Of a stretch of DNA of 64,000 bases, positions 1 to 9,720 are shown one piece after another; the first letter of the stretch is position 1; every line of letters starts with the position of its first letter. The notes under the pieces were generated by a model. That model had not been told where the DNA came from. It saw only the letters and a list, made by a program, of their open reading frames with translations, and searched no databases. The DNA comes from RECM01 sp047921215. Lineage in GTDB: Bacteria > Bacteroidota > Rhodothermia > Balneolales > Cyclonatronaceae. A program made the position numbers and the translations under genes. The stretch is taken from contig JBLRWO010000005.1 of the NCBI GenBank assembly GCA_047921215.1, positions 62,001 through 126,000 of the forward strand, written 5' to 3'.

Positions 1-3000
1 ATACTGCTGTATGATCTGGATTTCGTCGGCTTCGATGGTACCAATATTGAAATTGCCATCGGTATCGACCGACAGATTGCTGTAATCAATCGTCTTGCCG
101 AGCAGTGAGAGCTCGCCCATGGCCACACTTGCCGTAATGGTTCTGCCCCGGATGGTAAGGGCGGGATTTATAAGAGAAACCACAAGGGCATCCTCAAACA
201 GGCTGAATGTCTGTTCCGGCAAGCTGGCTGATGCAGCTCCCATGCTGAAGTAGAGACGGGGATTGTCCGGCAGCTGCTCCACACCCACCTGTAAATCGGC
301 AAAGGAAAACTCAACGGGCTCGTTCAGGAACTCCTCAAAGGAAACCCGCCCGTTCATGCTTATACCGAAACGTTCCTGTTCGAGGGTCAGGGAGAAAGGA
401 TCGTGTTCATCAAATTCAAGCGTTGCCAGGCCGAGCCGGATAACCGGGCTGTATCCGGAATCCTCGAGAGCAAAATCCCAGTTTCCGTTTGAGTACCCTG
501 CTTTGTAGAAAAGAGGGAAAGGCTGGTCGCTCTCACCGGTGATGAGTGAAGATTGAAGAGTACCCGAAATTCTGAGACTGTTTGACTGACCGAAGTTGAG
601 TTGCGCACCGAACAGGCTCACGGTAAACGTTTCGTCCTGCTGGCTTCCGGTAAGCGCCGAGACCAGCTCCCGCTCATAAACCGGGGTTATGCCCTGATCG
701 TACGTTTCGCTGTGGTTACCTATCTCAAACGCAGCCTGGGCAAACCCGTTACTGTTAAGCTGAACCGTTCCCCGCGCGGTGTGATTACCGAATGCCTCGG
801 GCAGATCGAGTGAAAGGCGTGCAGCAAGCTGACCGGCATTGGCGAGATCAAGGCCGAGCGAATCCAGGCGCAGGGGCAGCCCGGTCCAGGGTTCCAGGTC
901 GAGGGCGGTGTGTACACTGAGTGTGCCGCCGTTGGGTGTGTACATATCATCGGTGGTAAGCGAGAATGTGACGCCGACTTCTGGCATGGTCCCGTCAGGT
1001 GCAGCCAGCGCAGGAAATACTACCGGCAGGGGTGTGGTGCCGGTTTGCAGAAGATATCCGCCCTGCGGACCCGATTCCAGGTTCACCAGCAGGTCGCCCT
1101 GGGTATTTTTGATCACCACATAGGCAATGTCTTTGGATGGCAGCCCGATGGTATCGGGAAGTGCAGCGAGAATCCCGCCGCCGATCCGTATCCCGAACTC
1201 ATCGAGAATAGCGAGGGGCTCATCGCCCGGCTGTGCCGTATCGAGGAAGAACAGAGCCTGACCGCGGCGTACCCGGGGCACGCTGGTTCGGAAGGTAAAA
1301 TTGTCTTCAAACTCGGCCCTGAGTGAGGCGAAGGTTTCGCCCTGGAAGATCAGACCGGCCGAACCGCTGCCGGTATAGTTGAGCCCGAGTGAATCGAGTA
1401 CCACATCGGCCGACGCGGTAAAGCGGAGCATGTCGGCTGCCGGATACGGCGCGTTGGCGGCCGTTACCGTGGCTTTGAGCGGCGACAGGGTCAGATCAAC
1501 GCCGAAACCGCCCGCAATCACGGTCCTGCCGTCACGTATTCCGAAGTCGGGAAGCCCGAGCAGGAGATTGTCGAACGTGGCATTTACCGGTGCATTTCCG
1601 GCTTTCAACGTTCCTGCCCCGTTAATCCTGAATCCATCCCGGTTCAGCAGGGCATTGTTTACGGTAAACAAAAGCAGGGGTTCTGTCGCGGATGCGGGTA
1701 TGGGAAGCAGAAAAGGCTCATTGATGGCAAGCTGGCCGTCGGTGATAGTGGCTGCAATCAGATCGACCGTAAGAGTTCCGTCAGCTTCAATATCGGGTGC
1801 ATTTTGTACCGGTGATGGTACCGATGCGGTGAAACTGCCCCGAAGGGATGCCTGCTGCCGGTCGCCGTCGAAGGCCAGAAGCAGGGAACTGTTGCCGGCA
1901 GAAAGGGTAAGCGGTCCGTAGGTTTTAGATCCGCATGGTGTTATGTTGGCAATCGTGCCTTCAAACGCACTTCCCTCAACGATGCGAAGAGTGTAAGTGC
2001 CCCCTACCGTACAGCTGTTATCAGGATTGTCGAAGAAGGGCAGTTCATGAAGCACTCCGCTCACTTCCAGGTTTACGACCTGAGAGATGATGCCATCAAC
2101 ATCAACGGTTTCGAGTGCCCCGGTGAGTTCATCAACACGGATTACCGGCGGGTCGAACCGGGGAGGGCCGAGAGGAATGAGGATGCCACCAATCGGATTA
2201 TAAGGTGCCATGGAGCCGCTCAGAAGGCCATCGGCAAAGCCAACATCAACAAACGTGAGCCCGTCGGGCGGGTTGATACCCGGCAGTTCTGGAAGCTGAA
2301 CTTCAAAATCGAAGCGGGGATCGATGGTTGGAAGTTCTCCGGCAAACCAGTTAAAGGAGATACCCGACTGCGTTCTGAGGGCAAGGGGCTTGAAACTGAA
2401 ACCGGCCAGGTCGAAGTTTGGCAGGCTCAGGCCCGGAATGGAACTGCTGCTGATGTTCTGGGCAGGAATGGTAAAACCGTCGGTTCCCAGCAGCACGCCG
2501 CTCATCGGCAGCTGGAAGAATTCGCCATCGGCCAGGTTTACCCTCAGATCCATATCCAGATCAACAGTGATATCCCATCCGTTGATACGGTCGTACTCAA
2601 ACACGGGCAGTGAACGCATTTCATTCAGGATGAAGCTGAAACCACCCAGATCAATCGGGTAGGGTTCCGGCAAAATGATGGGATCAAAGCGTTGCAGGCT
2701 GGTATGACCGGGGCTGAGCTGCAGGGTGATGGCGGAGGATGCAGCCGCAGGACTTGCCGCATTGATCGTGAAGTTTCCGTCAATCTCCAGATCGATGTTA
2801 ACGGATCCGCCGGTCAGCGCAGGAAGTGTTACATATCCGTTAATCGCATCCAGGTCGAGCTGCAGTTTGTCGGTAAAATCAAGAAGGGGGATGGAAACAC
2901 CGAGATTTTGCAGGTCCAGATCGGCCATGATTAGCCCGTCGTCGAATACGGTGAAGACCAGATCGGTGGCAGCTTCAATGATCCGGTCAAAAAGACGGAG

Positions 3001-6000
3001 ATCGCCCAGTAACCGGAGCGCTGCCTGACCGGGAGATTCCTGGGTAACCCCGTAAGTTATCTCGCGCAATTTCAGGGGCAGGCCCAGTTCGTGCAGCCGG
3101 TCGGTAAGCGGATCGTTCTCAGGGAGCAATACATCAATTGAACCCGATTGTACATTCATATTTCCGGGGGTTGCGGAAATCACTACGTTGTTCAGCTCAA
3201 CGCCGGCGAGAACGGGCGGGTTGGCCGGGTCAAGCAGGGGTATGACCAGCTCGAGAGGGGTACCCTGTCGGGACTGAAGCCGGATGGTGCCATCGCCGGG
3301 CTCCTGGATGTCGACCAGCAGTGCACCGCTCTGGTCCCGCAGGGACAGCCAGGCAATCTGTAGGGTAGGCAGGGGCAGACGATCGGGGAGCATCTCCTCG
3401 GCAAGTCCCGATATAAGGGGATGGAAACCACTCTGGTCAAGCCACGCAACCATCACATCGTCAAAATAAAAATCGGCCCGGCCTGAGCTGACCCCGAAAG
3501 GCACCAGACCCAGGGCGAAATTGTCGCTGAAAACCACCTCAGCGTTTCCATACTGCATATCGCCGAAAAGCAGGGATGCCGATGCACTGCCGGAGGTTTT
3601 GATACCGGCCGAGTCGACCACAACGGCGCCTCCCAGTTCGAAGTAGACACCGCGGGCGGGAGCATTGGCAATATCGGCGGGAACGGCCCTGAAGGTCGGC
3701 GTATCACCGTCGATGGTGAGCGCAAGGGCGAATGCCTCATCGAATATGATCCGGCCGTTTGTGATACGCCGTTCGTTCACATCCATCAGAAGCTCGTCGA
3801 AGGTTACATCCATGGTGGTACCCCCGATGCGTGCCTGCTGGCGCCCATCCACATAGAGGCCCTGAAGGTTCAGCCGCGCATTGCTGATCACAAAGCTGAG
3901 AACGGGCTGGTCGGAGGGCAGATCCCAGGTAAATGGACGCTCAAGCCGGAAATCAAGTTCGGTGAAGCGGCCGCTCATCAGGTCGATACCAAATGTGCCG
4001 CTTACCTGGTCCTGAGCGGAAAGCCGGAGCGAAGCAGACCCCTGCATGGTAGCCTCCTGCACACCGGATTCAGACGAGAATACAATTGAAGCCTGTGAAA
4101 CCGATCCGGTAAAAGGCCCGACCTGCAGGTCGCATCCGGGCTGAATGCCGGTCAGCTCACCACTGATGAGACCATTGCGGATGTTAAGGGTGGCATCGGT
4201 GGTATTTCCTGCTGTGCCGTTATCGCAAACAAATGGCTCACCCGCATCATAACGGGTCTGTAGATCGATATCGGCAACCGATTCCACGTTCTGCCCATCG
4301 AATGAGGAACGGACAGACCCGCTGATCTGCGTGAAGGAGAGCGCGTGGCCCGACCCGAACGGCATTCTGCACGATTCCAGGTTCTGCGTGTCGAACATCG
4401 CGCTTATTTCGCCGTTACGAACCCTTCCGCCGGTAGTGTTCATTTCCCATTCACCCAGGCAGACAGGCAGCGACTGAATGTCGGTAAAGCGGGCGGATGC
4501 TGAAAAGTCAAGGTTCCACGGCCCTGCATCAGTGCCCTGCCATCTGAACCACGGAAACGTAAAGGCATCCATGGCGAGGCTGTTCAGACGCAGCCGCACT
4601 CCGTCGTGGTCGTAGGCCGGGAGATCGGCCGTGCCCAGCTCGATCCGTGGAATTTCAATACCGTCTTTGGTAATCCTGAACGGTTCTTCAGGAGAGTAGG
4701 TCCAGTTGTCGTATACGGGCACCTTGAGGCGCGCATCAAAACGAATGGCAAAATCCCATTCCCTGGTCGATAGATTCCATTCAAAGCGTTCAGCCTGGAT
4801 GTTCCGCAGCATCAGATGGGCAAAACCGAGGTTCAGCTCCGGTTCGGGTACGGTACAGGTGGATCCTGACAGGGAGAATTCGGGATCTGTACCCGACTGA
4901 AGCTGGCCATAAGCCCGTATGCCGCAGGGTTCACTGTTAACAGGAGAAAAAGTGACCACACCCGATGAACGGAGGTCGTAGGTGACCGTTCTTTCATCAC
5001 GGTTCAGCAACAGGGTGCCGGTGGTCCGGTTAAGGTTGAGGGTGAGGCGGTCTGCAACAGGTCCCAGCGGGAACAACTGCGGCTGCTCACACCAGAAATT
5101 GGCTGTCACATTATCCTGGTTAAGGTCAATGGCAGCGATTCTGCAGGGAGAGGGCTCTCCGAAAAATTCCACACTGGCCCGTGCAAAAACACTCTGATCA
5201 GGGAATCGTGCCACCACTTCATCAACGGTAATGGATACAATATCGCCGTCGTAGCGTATCAGGTCCTGGCCGGAAGCAACCAGCTCGCCAAACAGACCAA
5301 AGGAGGTAAGCGTGAGCTGGCCGGTTGCATCGAGGCGGCCAAACTCTTCGGTGGTGATACGGCCGGCAGCCGTGATACCGGTGCCAAATTGATACTGCAG
5401 CCGTGTAAGCTGTACGGGACTTTCGGGGCGGAGTAACACCTCATTCGTTTCGTTGGCGCGGAAGTCGACACTTCCACCGGTAATAACCGGGTTGGTCAGA
5501 CTCGTTTTCTGGACGGCAAGGTTGTTCAGCGATGCACTGCTTTCAATGGTTGTGCCCAGGTCAGAAAAATTCAGCACCATGATGGCCGGTCCGTTCAGTT
5601 CGAAGCTGTTTGCTGTCTCCCTGATCTCGATATTCTCCAGATTCACGATTTTGGCGAATCCGGGAACGAGTACGATCTCCTGCAGGTCTCTTATCGTTCG
5701 CGGATTAAGAGTAATGCCGCCCCGCCGGAATTCGAAGGAATATATATCACTTTTGCCGTCATTTTTTAAGGGTATGGCATCGTTGGCATCGCGTGCGGTA
5801 ACCTGCCAGGCGTATGTTGTGTTATACTCGAACGGCAGCAGATCCTGGCCGTAAGGGAGAGTGGTAAGGTTGCTGAGTGTCTGCTCGTGATGTGCCCGGT
5901 TGCTGAGGAGCGCATCGCCCGGATTTTGTCTCGGGAACACCTCCACAATCAGGAAATCATAATCGATTGAAGTTCCACCGGGGGCAAGAACCGGAGTCCA

Positions 6001-6573
6001 GCTAAAAATGGTATTGGGCAGATTTACCACAGCCTGATCGGGAGGGGTGAGGAGTATGGGGGGCTGAGGGTAACGGACCATGAATGTTGCGAAGCCGGGA
6101 GCACTGCTCAGGATCACACCGGGATCGGCAGCTCTCACATCAATGGTAATGGTGTAATTTCCTTCGGGGAGCGTTCCGGATTGCAGCACCTGGTTACGTA
6201 GTGATCGCTCAATATCCCCGAAAATCTCTTCTTCACTGCGTTCAAATGTGACTTCGTCGAAAAACGGTGAAAGGACATAAAACCCGGGATCATAGCTGAT
6301 GGTCCTTGAGCGCTCATCCACGATCACTTCGCCGTCTTTGGTCAGACGCAAGGTAAAATAAACATCGATTGGTGCACTGCCACCCATGTAATTCAGCTGA
6401 ACCTGGTAAATGCCGGTGCGGAAATTATTTTCGAGTTCACCCACAAAGGGGGATGGCAGAATGAGCGGAATACCGGTTACCGATACCTGTACAGATTGCT
6501 GAGCATGTATATCAGTGGGTGCGGAAACAGCCAGGAAACCCGCAAGCAGGATAAGCGAAAGTATTTTTCTCAT
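1..6573 (-). CDS. Giant secreted beta-rich protein with Fn3-like domain, C-terminus beyond window
   Basis: The reading frame is open from an ATG at 6573 to the window edge (at least 2191 codons); I checked many in-frame stretches and found no stop. A signal peptide (MRKILSLILLAGFLAV, cleavage near HAQQ) is followed by an N-terminal domain of about 140 residues and then an Fn3-like domain (about residues 166-275, PPILLTPPDQAVV...). This N-terminal layout resembles large Bacteroidota surface proteins, some annotated as TANFOR-domain proteins (from memory, tentative). The rest is long, low in Cys and Lys, rich in alternating polar/hydrophobic strands, and contains two related modules at about residues 780-1165 and 1520-1905. 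It lies 57 bp behind the outer-membrane barrel gene and is probably co-transcribed with it. A cell-surface or periplasmic structural or adhesive role is inferred. The function is unknown, and whether it ends in a sorting domain cannot be seen. Confidence 0.85.
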   Translation of the reverse strand, partial: MRKILSLILLAGFLAVSAPTDIHAQQSVQVSVTGIPLILPSPFVGELENNFRTGIYQVQLNYMGGSAPIDVYFTLRLTKDGEVIVDERSRTISYDPGFYVLSPFFDEVTFERSEEEIFGDIERSLRNQVLQSGTLPEGNYTITIDVRAADPGVILSSAPGFATFMVRYPQPPILLTPPDQAVVNLPNTIFSWTPVLAPGGTSIDYDFLIVEVFPRQNPGDALLSNRAHHEQTLSNLTTLPYGQDLLPFEYNTTYAWQVTARDANDAIPLKNDGKSDIYSFEFRRGGITLNPRTIRDLQEIVLVPGFAKIVNLENIEIRETANSFELNGPAIMVLNFSDLGTTIESSASLNNLAVQKTSLTNPVITGGSVDFRANETNEVLLRPESPVQLTRLQYQFGTGITAAGRITTEEFGRLDATGQLTLTSFGLFGELVASGQDLIRYDGDIVSITVDEVVARFPDQSVFARASVEFFGEPSPCRIAAIDLNQDNVTANFWCEQPQLFPLGPVADRLTLNLNRTTGTLLLNRDERTVTYDLRSSGVVTFSPVNSEPCGIRAYGQLQSGTDPEFSLSGSTCTVPEPELNLGFAHLMLRNIQAERFEWNLSTREWDFAIRFDARLKVPVYDNWTYSPEEPFRITKDGIEIPRIELGTADLPAYDHDGVRLRLNSLAMDAFTFPWFRWQGTDAGPWNLDFSASARFTDIQSLPVCLGEWEMNTTGGRVRNGEISAMFDTQNLESCRMPFGSGHALSFTQISGSVRSSFDGQNVESVADIDLQTRYDAGEPFVCDNGTAGNTTDATLNIRNGLISGELTGIQPGCDLQVGPFTGSVSQASIVFSSESGVQEATMQGSASLRLSAQDQVSGTFGIDLMSGRFTELDFRLERPFTWDLPSDQPVLSFVISNARLNLQGLYVDGRQQARIGGTTMDVTFDELLMDVNERRITNGRIIFDEAFALALTIDGDTPTFRAVPADIANAPARGVYFELGGAVVVDSAGIKTSGSASASLLFGDMQYGNAEVVFSDNFALGLVPFGVSSGRADFYFDDVMVAWLDQSGFHPLISGLAEEMLPDRLPLPTLQIAWLSLRDQSGALLVDIQEPGDGTIRLQSRQGTPLELVIPLLDPANPPVLAGVELNNVVISATPGNMNVQSGSIDVLLPENDPLTDRLHELGLPLKLREITYGVTQESPGQAALRLLGDLRLFDRIIEAATDLVFTVFDDGLIMADLDLQNLGVSIPLLDFTDKLQLDLDAINGYVTLPALTGGSVNIDLEIDGNFTINAASPAAASSAITLQLSPGHTSLQRFDPIILPEPYPIDLGGFSFILNEMRSLPVFEYDRINGWDITVDLDMDLRVNLADGEFFQLPMSGVLLGTDGFTIPAQNISSSSIPGLSLPNFDLAGFSFKPLALRTQSGISFNWFAGELPTIDPRFDFEVQLPELPGINPPDGLTFVDVGFADGLLSGSMAPYNPIGGILIPLGPPRFDPPVIRVDELTGALETVDVDGIISQVVNLEVSGVLHELPFFDNPDNSCTVGGTYTLRIVEGSAFEGTIANITPCGSKTYGPLTLSAGNSSLLLAFDGDRQQASLRGSFTASVPSPVQNAPDIEADGTLTVDLIAATITDGQLAINEPFLLPIPASATEPLLLFTVNNALLNRDGFRINGAGTLKAGNAPVNATFDNLLLGLPDFGIRDGRTVIAGGFGVDLTLSPLKATVTAANAPYPAADMLRFTASADVVLDSLGLNYTGSGSAGLIFQGETFASLRAEFEDNFTFRTSVPRVRRGQALFFLDTAQPGDEPLAILDEFGIRIGGGILAALPDTIGLPSKDIAYVVIKNTQGDLLVNLESGPQGGYLLQTGTTPLPVVFPALAAPDGTMPEVGVTFSLTTDDMYTPNGGTLSVHTALDLEPWTGLPLRLDSLGLDLANAGQLAARLSLDLPEAFGNHTARGTVQLNSNGFAQAAFEIGNHSETYDQGITPVYERELVSALTGSQQDETFTVSLFGAQLNFGQSNSLRISGTLQSSLITGESDQPFPLFYKAGYSNGNWDFALEDSGYSPVIRLGLATLEFDEHDPFSLTLEQERFGISMNGRVSFEEFLNEPVEFSFADLQVGVEQLPDNPRLYFSMGAASASLPEQTFSLFEDALVVSLINPALTIRGRTITASVAMGELSLLGKTIDYSNLSVDTDGNFNIGTIEADEIQIIQQY

Positions 6574-6630
6574 CTTGTTGGCTATGATGCAGTTGGTTGG
6601 TTGTAAGATCATGTTTTTCCGGTCTGGTAA

Positions 6631-8382
6631 TTAAAAGCGGTGATCGATCTGTATACGGGCTTCAAGTTCCGAGAAACTTTGCCCGGCCCCTTCAAGCAGC
6701 GAATTGTTGAGTGTTCTCAGGTTGAATCGAAGATTGTTGGTAGGTGTAATCCGGTAGCTTGCATTGATGTTCGCATTTAGCTGACGGGATTTATTCGTGA
6801 AAATCTGATCACCTGCAGGCCTTGAGAAACTGTTCTGGGAGACACTGAAATTGGCACTCACGTTCAGCTTGCGCTCAAAAAATGCATAACCGGTACCGGC
6901 ATTGATGCCCCAGGCATCGAAATCGGCGCCCGATGCTTCCCCTTTCATGTAGGTGATGCCGGAATTGACGGAAAAACCGTTTTGAAATGAGACGGAATGG
7001 TTCAGCATGGAATTTATGGTGCTGGATGTGGAGGAGCCGGCTCCGTAAGCCGATGGAAAACGGGCATCAAGTGTCTGATAAATACCAGCCAGTGAGAAGC
7101 TGTGGCTCGTTGTAGTACCCATCAGGGTGTAGGTGGGCATAACCTGAAATACCTGCGATGACTGTTGCTGCCCGCCCTCGGGGAGGCCCTCGCCGGAACC
7201 GGATGTCTCCGTTTTATTCAGAAAATTGGAGTAACCAAGCCCAAGTGAAAAGGATGAGCTGATCATGGAGCGTACATTTACGGATATATCCTGCCTGTTC
7301 TGAGTGATGAGGCGGTTGCCAAGCAGGTTATCATTGCCAAAACGATAGGATCCGTCGAGGGCGATCCTGTTTTCCAGGAAACTGACCCGGGGCTGTATAT
7401 TCCACGTCTGGTTGTCGTCCCTGACCTGTCGAAGGCCCATGGTTTCAAAGCCCGGTTGTATGCGTTCATATCCCACCCGCAGTTGAAAGGGTTCAATGTC
7501 CAGCTCGGTGGTGGCCGTTCCCGCAAAACTGATACGGCTGCTCGACCTGGGAGTGTAAATACCGGAGATGAAAGAGGGGATGCCGATTTCACCCAGATCC
7601 AGGGCCTTGCTTCCAGTGTCGCGGGTGTAGGCAGAAAAGGTAGTCTGTGCCCCTATTTTGAATGCCCGCTGGAAAAGGGATATCTGGAAATCGGGAGTCA
7701 GCGCCAGGTTTTCGGCCGGTGTTGGTCTGGGCCTCGTTACAGGGGCAGTCTCAACGGTATCATCCTGAAAATCAACCGATCCCGCTGAATCTTTACCATA
7801 TAATGTGGACAGGTTGAAATAGGAAGTGCCGGGTTTGCCAAAGCCGATCTTTCCGGCATAGATCCATCGTTCATAGGCCGGTTCACGGAGGTCCTGAGGT
7901 CTTGAGCCCCGTACGGCCCGGTTTACACGACCGGCAGCAAGATCAAAACTGACCGCACCGGGAGTGAGTTCCAGCCGCCCGCCCCTGAAACTGGTACCTG
8001 AAAGGCCATATCGGGCATGTGAAGGGCTCACATCCCCTGCAGTGAGCGATATCCACCTCCAGCTTCCGCTGAAACTGATTTCGTTCATCGATTGGCGGAA
8101 CTGATTGTCGTCGGTACTGTAGCGGATATTCAATCCCGACTGAAATCCGAGCAGTGAATAATTCAGGTTAACCGTTGTGAGGGCACCCAGCGGTGCACGG
8201 CGGTTGAAGTCGCGTGTAGTGGTGTAGCCGTGGCCCTGTATGCCGATTGTTCCGCCAATGGTATAGGTACGGATATTGCTGTCGCCTATAGTGCCCTGGG
8301 CTTGAATGCCCGTTGCAGTAAGCAGTGGAAGCAACCCAAACAGGGTCCAAAGCCTCCGGCGGAAGCATAATAACGATTGCAT
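6631..8382 (-). CDS. Outer-membrane beta-barrel protein, partner of the giant protein
   Basis: 583 residues with an N-terminal signal peptide (LLPLLTATGIQAQG) and then continuous amphipathic strands with aromatic girdles and G-x-G turns. It ends in IQIDHRF; a terminal Phe is the usual recognition signal for BAM-dependent barrels. The segment YERIQPGFETMG (about residue 305) is typical of a Bacteroidota barrel family found beside giant Fn3-containing proteins (family memory, not searched). There are no plug, TonB-box or POTRA features, so a TonB receptor or Omp85 is unlikely. It is the first gene of a two-gene unit with the giant protein 57 bp downstream, suggesting the barrel anchors or exports it. 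Function otherwise unknown. Confidence 0.8.
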   Translation of the reverse strand: MQSLLCFRRRLWTLFGLLPLLTATGIQAQGTIGDSNIRTYTIGGTIGIQGHGYTTTRDFNRRAPLGALTTVNLNYSLLGFQSGLNIRYSTDDNQFRQSMNEISFSGSWRWISLTAGDVSPSHARYGLSGTSFRGGRLELTPGAVSFDLAAGRVNRAVRGSRPQDLREPAYERWIYAGKIGFGKPGTSYFNLSTLYGKDSAGSVDFQDDTVETAPVTRPRPTPAENLALTPDFQISLFQRAFKIGAQTTFSAYTRDTGSKALDLGEIGIPSFISGIYTPRSSSRISFAGTATTELDIEPFQLRVGYERIQPGFETMGLRQVRDDNQTWNIQPRVSFLENRIALDGSYRFGNDNLLGNRLITQNRQDISVNVRSMISSSFSLGLGYSNFLNKTETSGSGEGLPEGGQQQSSQVFQVMPTYTLMGTTTSHSFSLAGIYQTLDARFPSAYGAGSSTSSTINSMLNHSVSFQNGFSVNSGITYMKGEASGADFDAWGINAGTGYAFFERKLNVSANFSVSQNSFSRPAGDQIFTNKSRQLNANINASYRITPTNNLRFNLRTLNNSLLEGAGQSFSELEARIQIDHRF

Positions 8383-8709
8383 AAGTAAAATTTGGTCCCG
8401 GTTATATTTTGGTTCAGAAATGGTTCAGAAAAAAAAGACAGTAAACCAACCGATATGATCCGCTGCTTTTGCCATGACTGGCAAGCAATCCGTTATCATG
8501 TTGAATACCCAGTCACAAAACATATAGCCCATTAAACAGGAAAGTCGAAATTCTGACGGTCCGTCCGTGATTTGACCTGATTACATACCTTTTAATACCT
8601 GATGTGCAGTTATTTATGTGTAACTGTTACCTGTTACTATCGATAAAATAAGTGAAAGCGGCTCACAAGATTGGAAAAATCTAATCTGAACCTTAATTGC
8701 TATGCTGCT
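8383..8709. other. Intergenic region upstream of the barrel gene
   Basis: About 327 bp between the end of murI and the barrel gene. It is AT-richer than the flanks. I see no gene, RNA or clear terminator in it. It presumably carries the promoter of the barrel/giant-protein operon, but I could not assign a convincing -33/-7 pair. Confidence 0.5.
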
Positions 8710-9528
8710 TCAGGTCAGATTAACAATTTCGATACGGTTGATTTTCTCCCCCAGAAATCGTTCAGCAAGTTGCTGAAAACGCTGCGGTTTGTCGCTCACA
8801 AAGCATTCGAACGTTCCCTTATGTGTACTGTCGGCACTGTTCATAATTTTCCTGCCTGCCAGTAATTCTTCGGCCATTTTGGCGATCGACTCTGCAGAAT
8901 CGATAATTCTGGTACCGGTTCCCTGAAATATATCCGCAATTCCATCATGGAACAGAGGATAATGGGTACATCCCAATATGAGTGAATCGAGATTTTTATT
9001 TCTAAGGTCGCCGAGGTAGGTTTTTAGTGTCAGAGTCGCTATTTCATTGTCGGTCCATCCCTCTTCAGCAAGGGGTACCAGCAACGGACAGGCACGACTG
9101 TAGACACTGATGCCTGCATCCAACCCCGAAAGTGATTTGTCGTAGGCTTCTGATCCGATCGTTGCCAGGGTTCCAATCACACCGATCGACTTTCCGCCTG
9201 CTTCAACCGCTGCGCGTGATCCGGCCTCAATTACACCAAGGGCTGGTATTTTACCACAACGTGATTTGACATCTTCATGAGCCGCAGCGGATACTGTATT
9301 GCAGGCAATGAGCACCAGTTTGACCTTTTTGCGGAGTAAAAAATCGGTGATCTGAAGGGCGTATTGTCGCACAGTTTCAACACTTTTAATACCATACGGA
9401 ACCCGGGCGGTGTCGCCGAAATAGATGATATTTTCAAACGGCAGGGCTTTTCGAACGGCCTTTACAACGGTTAGCCCACCGATTCCGGAGTCAAAAATAC
9501 CGATCGGTGATTCCTGGCTTATACTCAT
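8710..9528 (-). CDS. murI: Glutamate racemase
   Basis: 272 residues, the normal length. It interconverts L- and D-glutamate for peptidoglycan precursors in the cytoplasm. The N-terminal GIFDSGIGGLTV motif, the first catalytic cysteine in LIACNTVSAAAHE (Cys76) and the second in LILGCTHYPL (Cys187) are all present, with the SGxGG and ACNT/GCTHYP context expected for the cofactor-independent racemase family. The ATG at 9528 puts the conserved motif eight residues in. It has no partner genes of cell-wall synthesis nearby; anmK (wall recycling) lies 24 kb away on the other strand. Confidence 0.97.
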   Translation of the reverse strand: MSISQESPIGIFDSGIGGLTVVKAVRKALPFENIIYFGDTARVPYGIKSVETVRQYALQITDFLLRKKVKLVLIACNTVSAAAHEDVKSRCGKIPALGVIEAGSRAAVEAGGKSIGVIGTLATIGSEAYDKSLSGLDAGISVYSRACPLLVPLAEEGWTDNEIATLTLKTYLGDLRNKNLDSLILGCTHYPLFHDGIADIFQGTGTRIIDSAESIAKMAEELLAGRKIMNSADSTHKGTFECFVSDKPQRFQQLAERFLGEKINRIEIVNLT

Positions 9529-9720
9529 GTATGTTGTTTAATGTCGGATAAATGATATTTGACACGTGTGGTTTGAAACTACGGTAAAAGAACGAAAAAG
9601 CAATCAGTGGTAAAGCAACCGGAATTAACGGCTTTTTGTAAAATCGTTTCAGCTGGTTCTGTAATCACAGGAATTGCCACAACGCTTCCATCCCTCAACA
9701 GGTTGAATTTCATGGATTGT

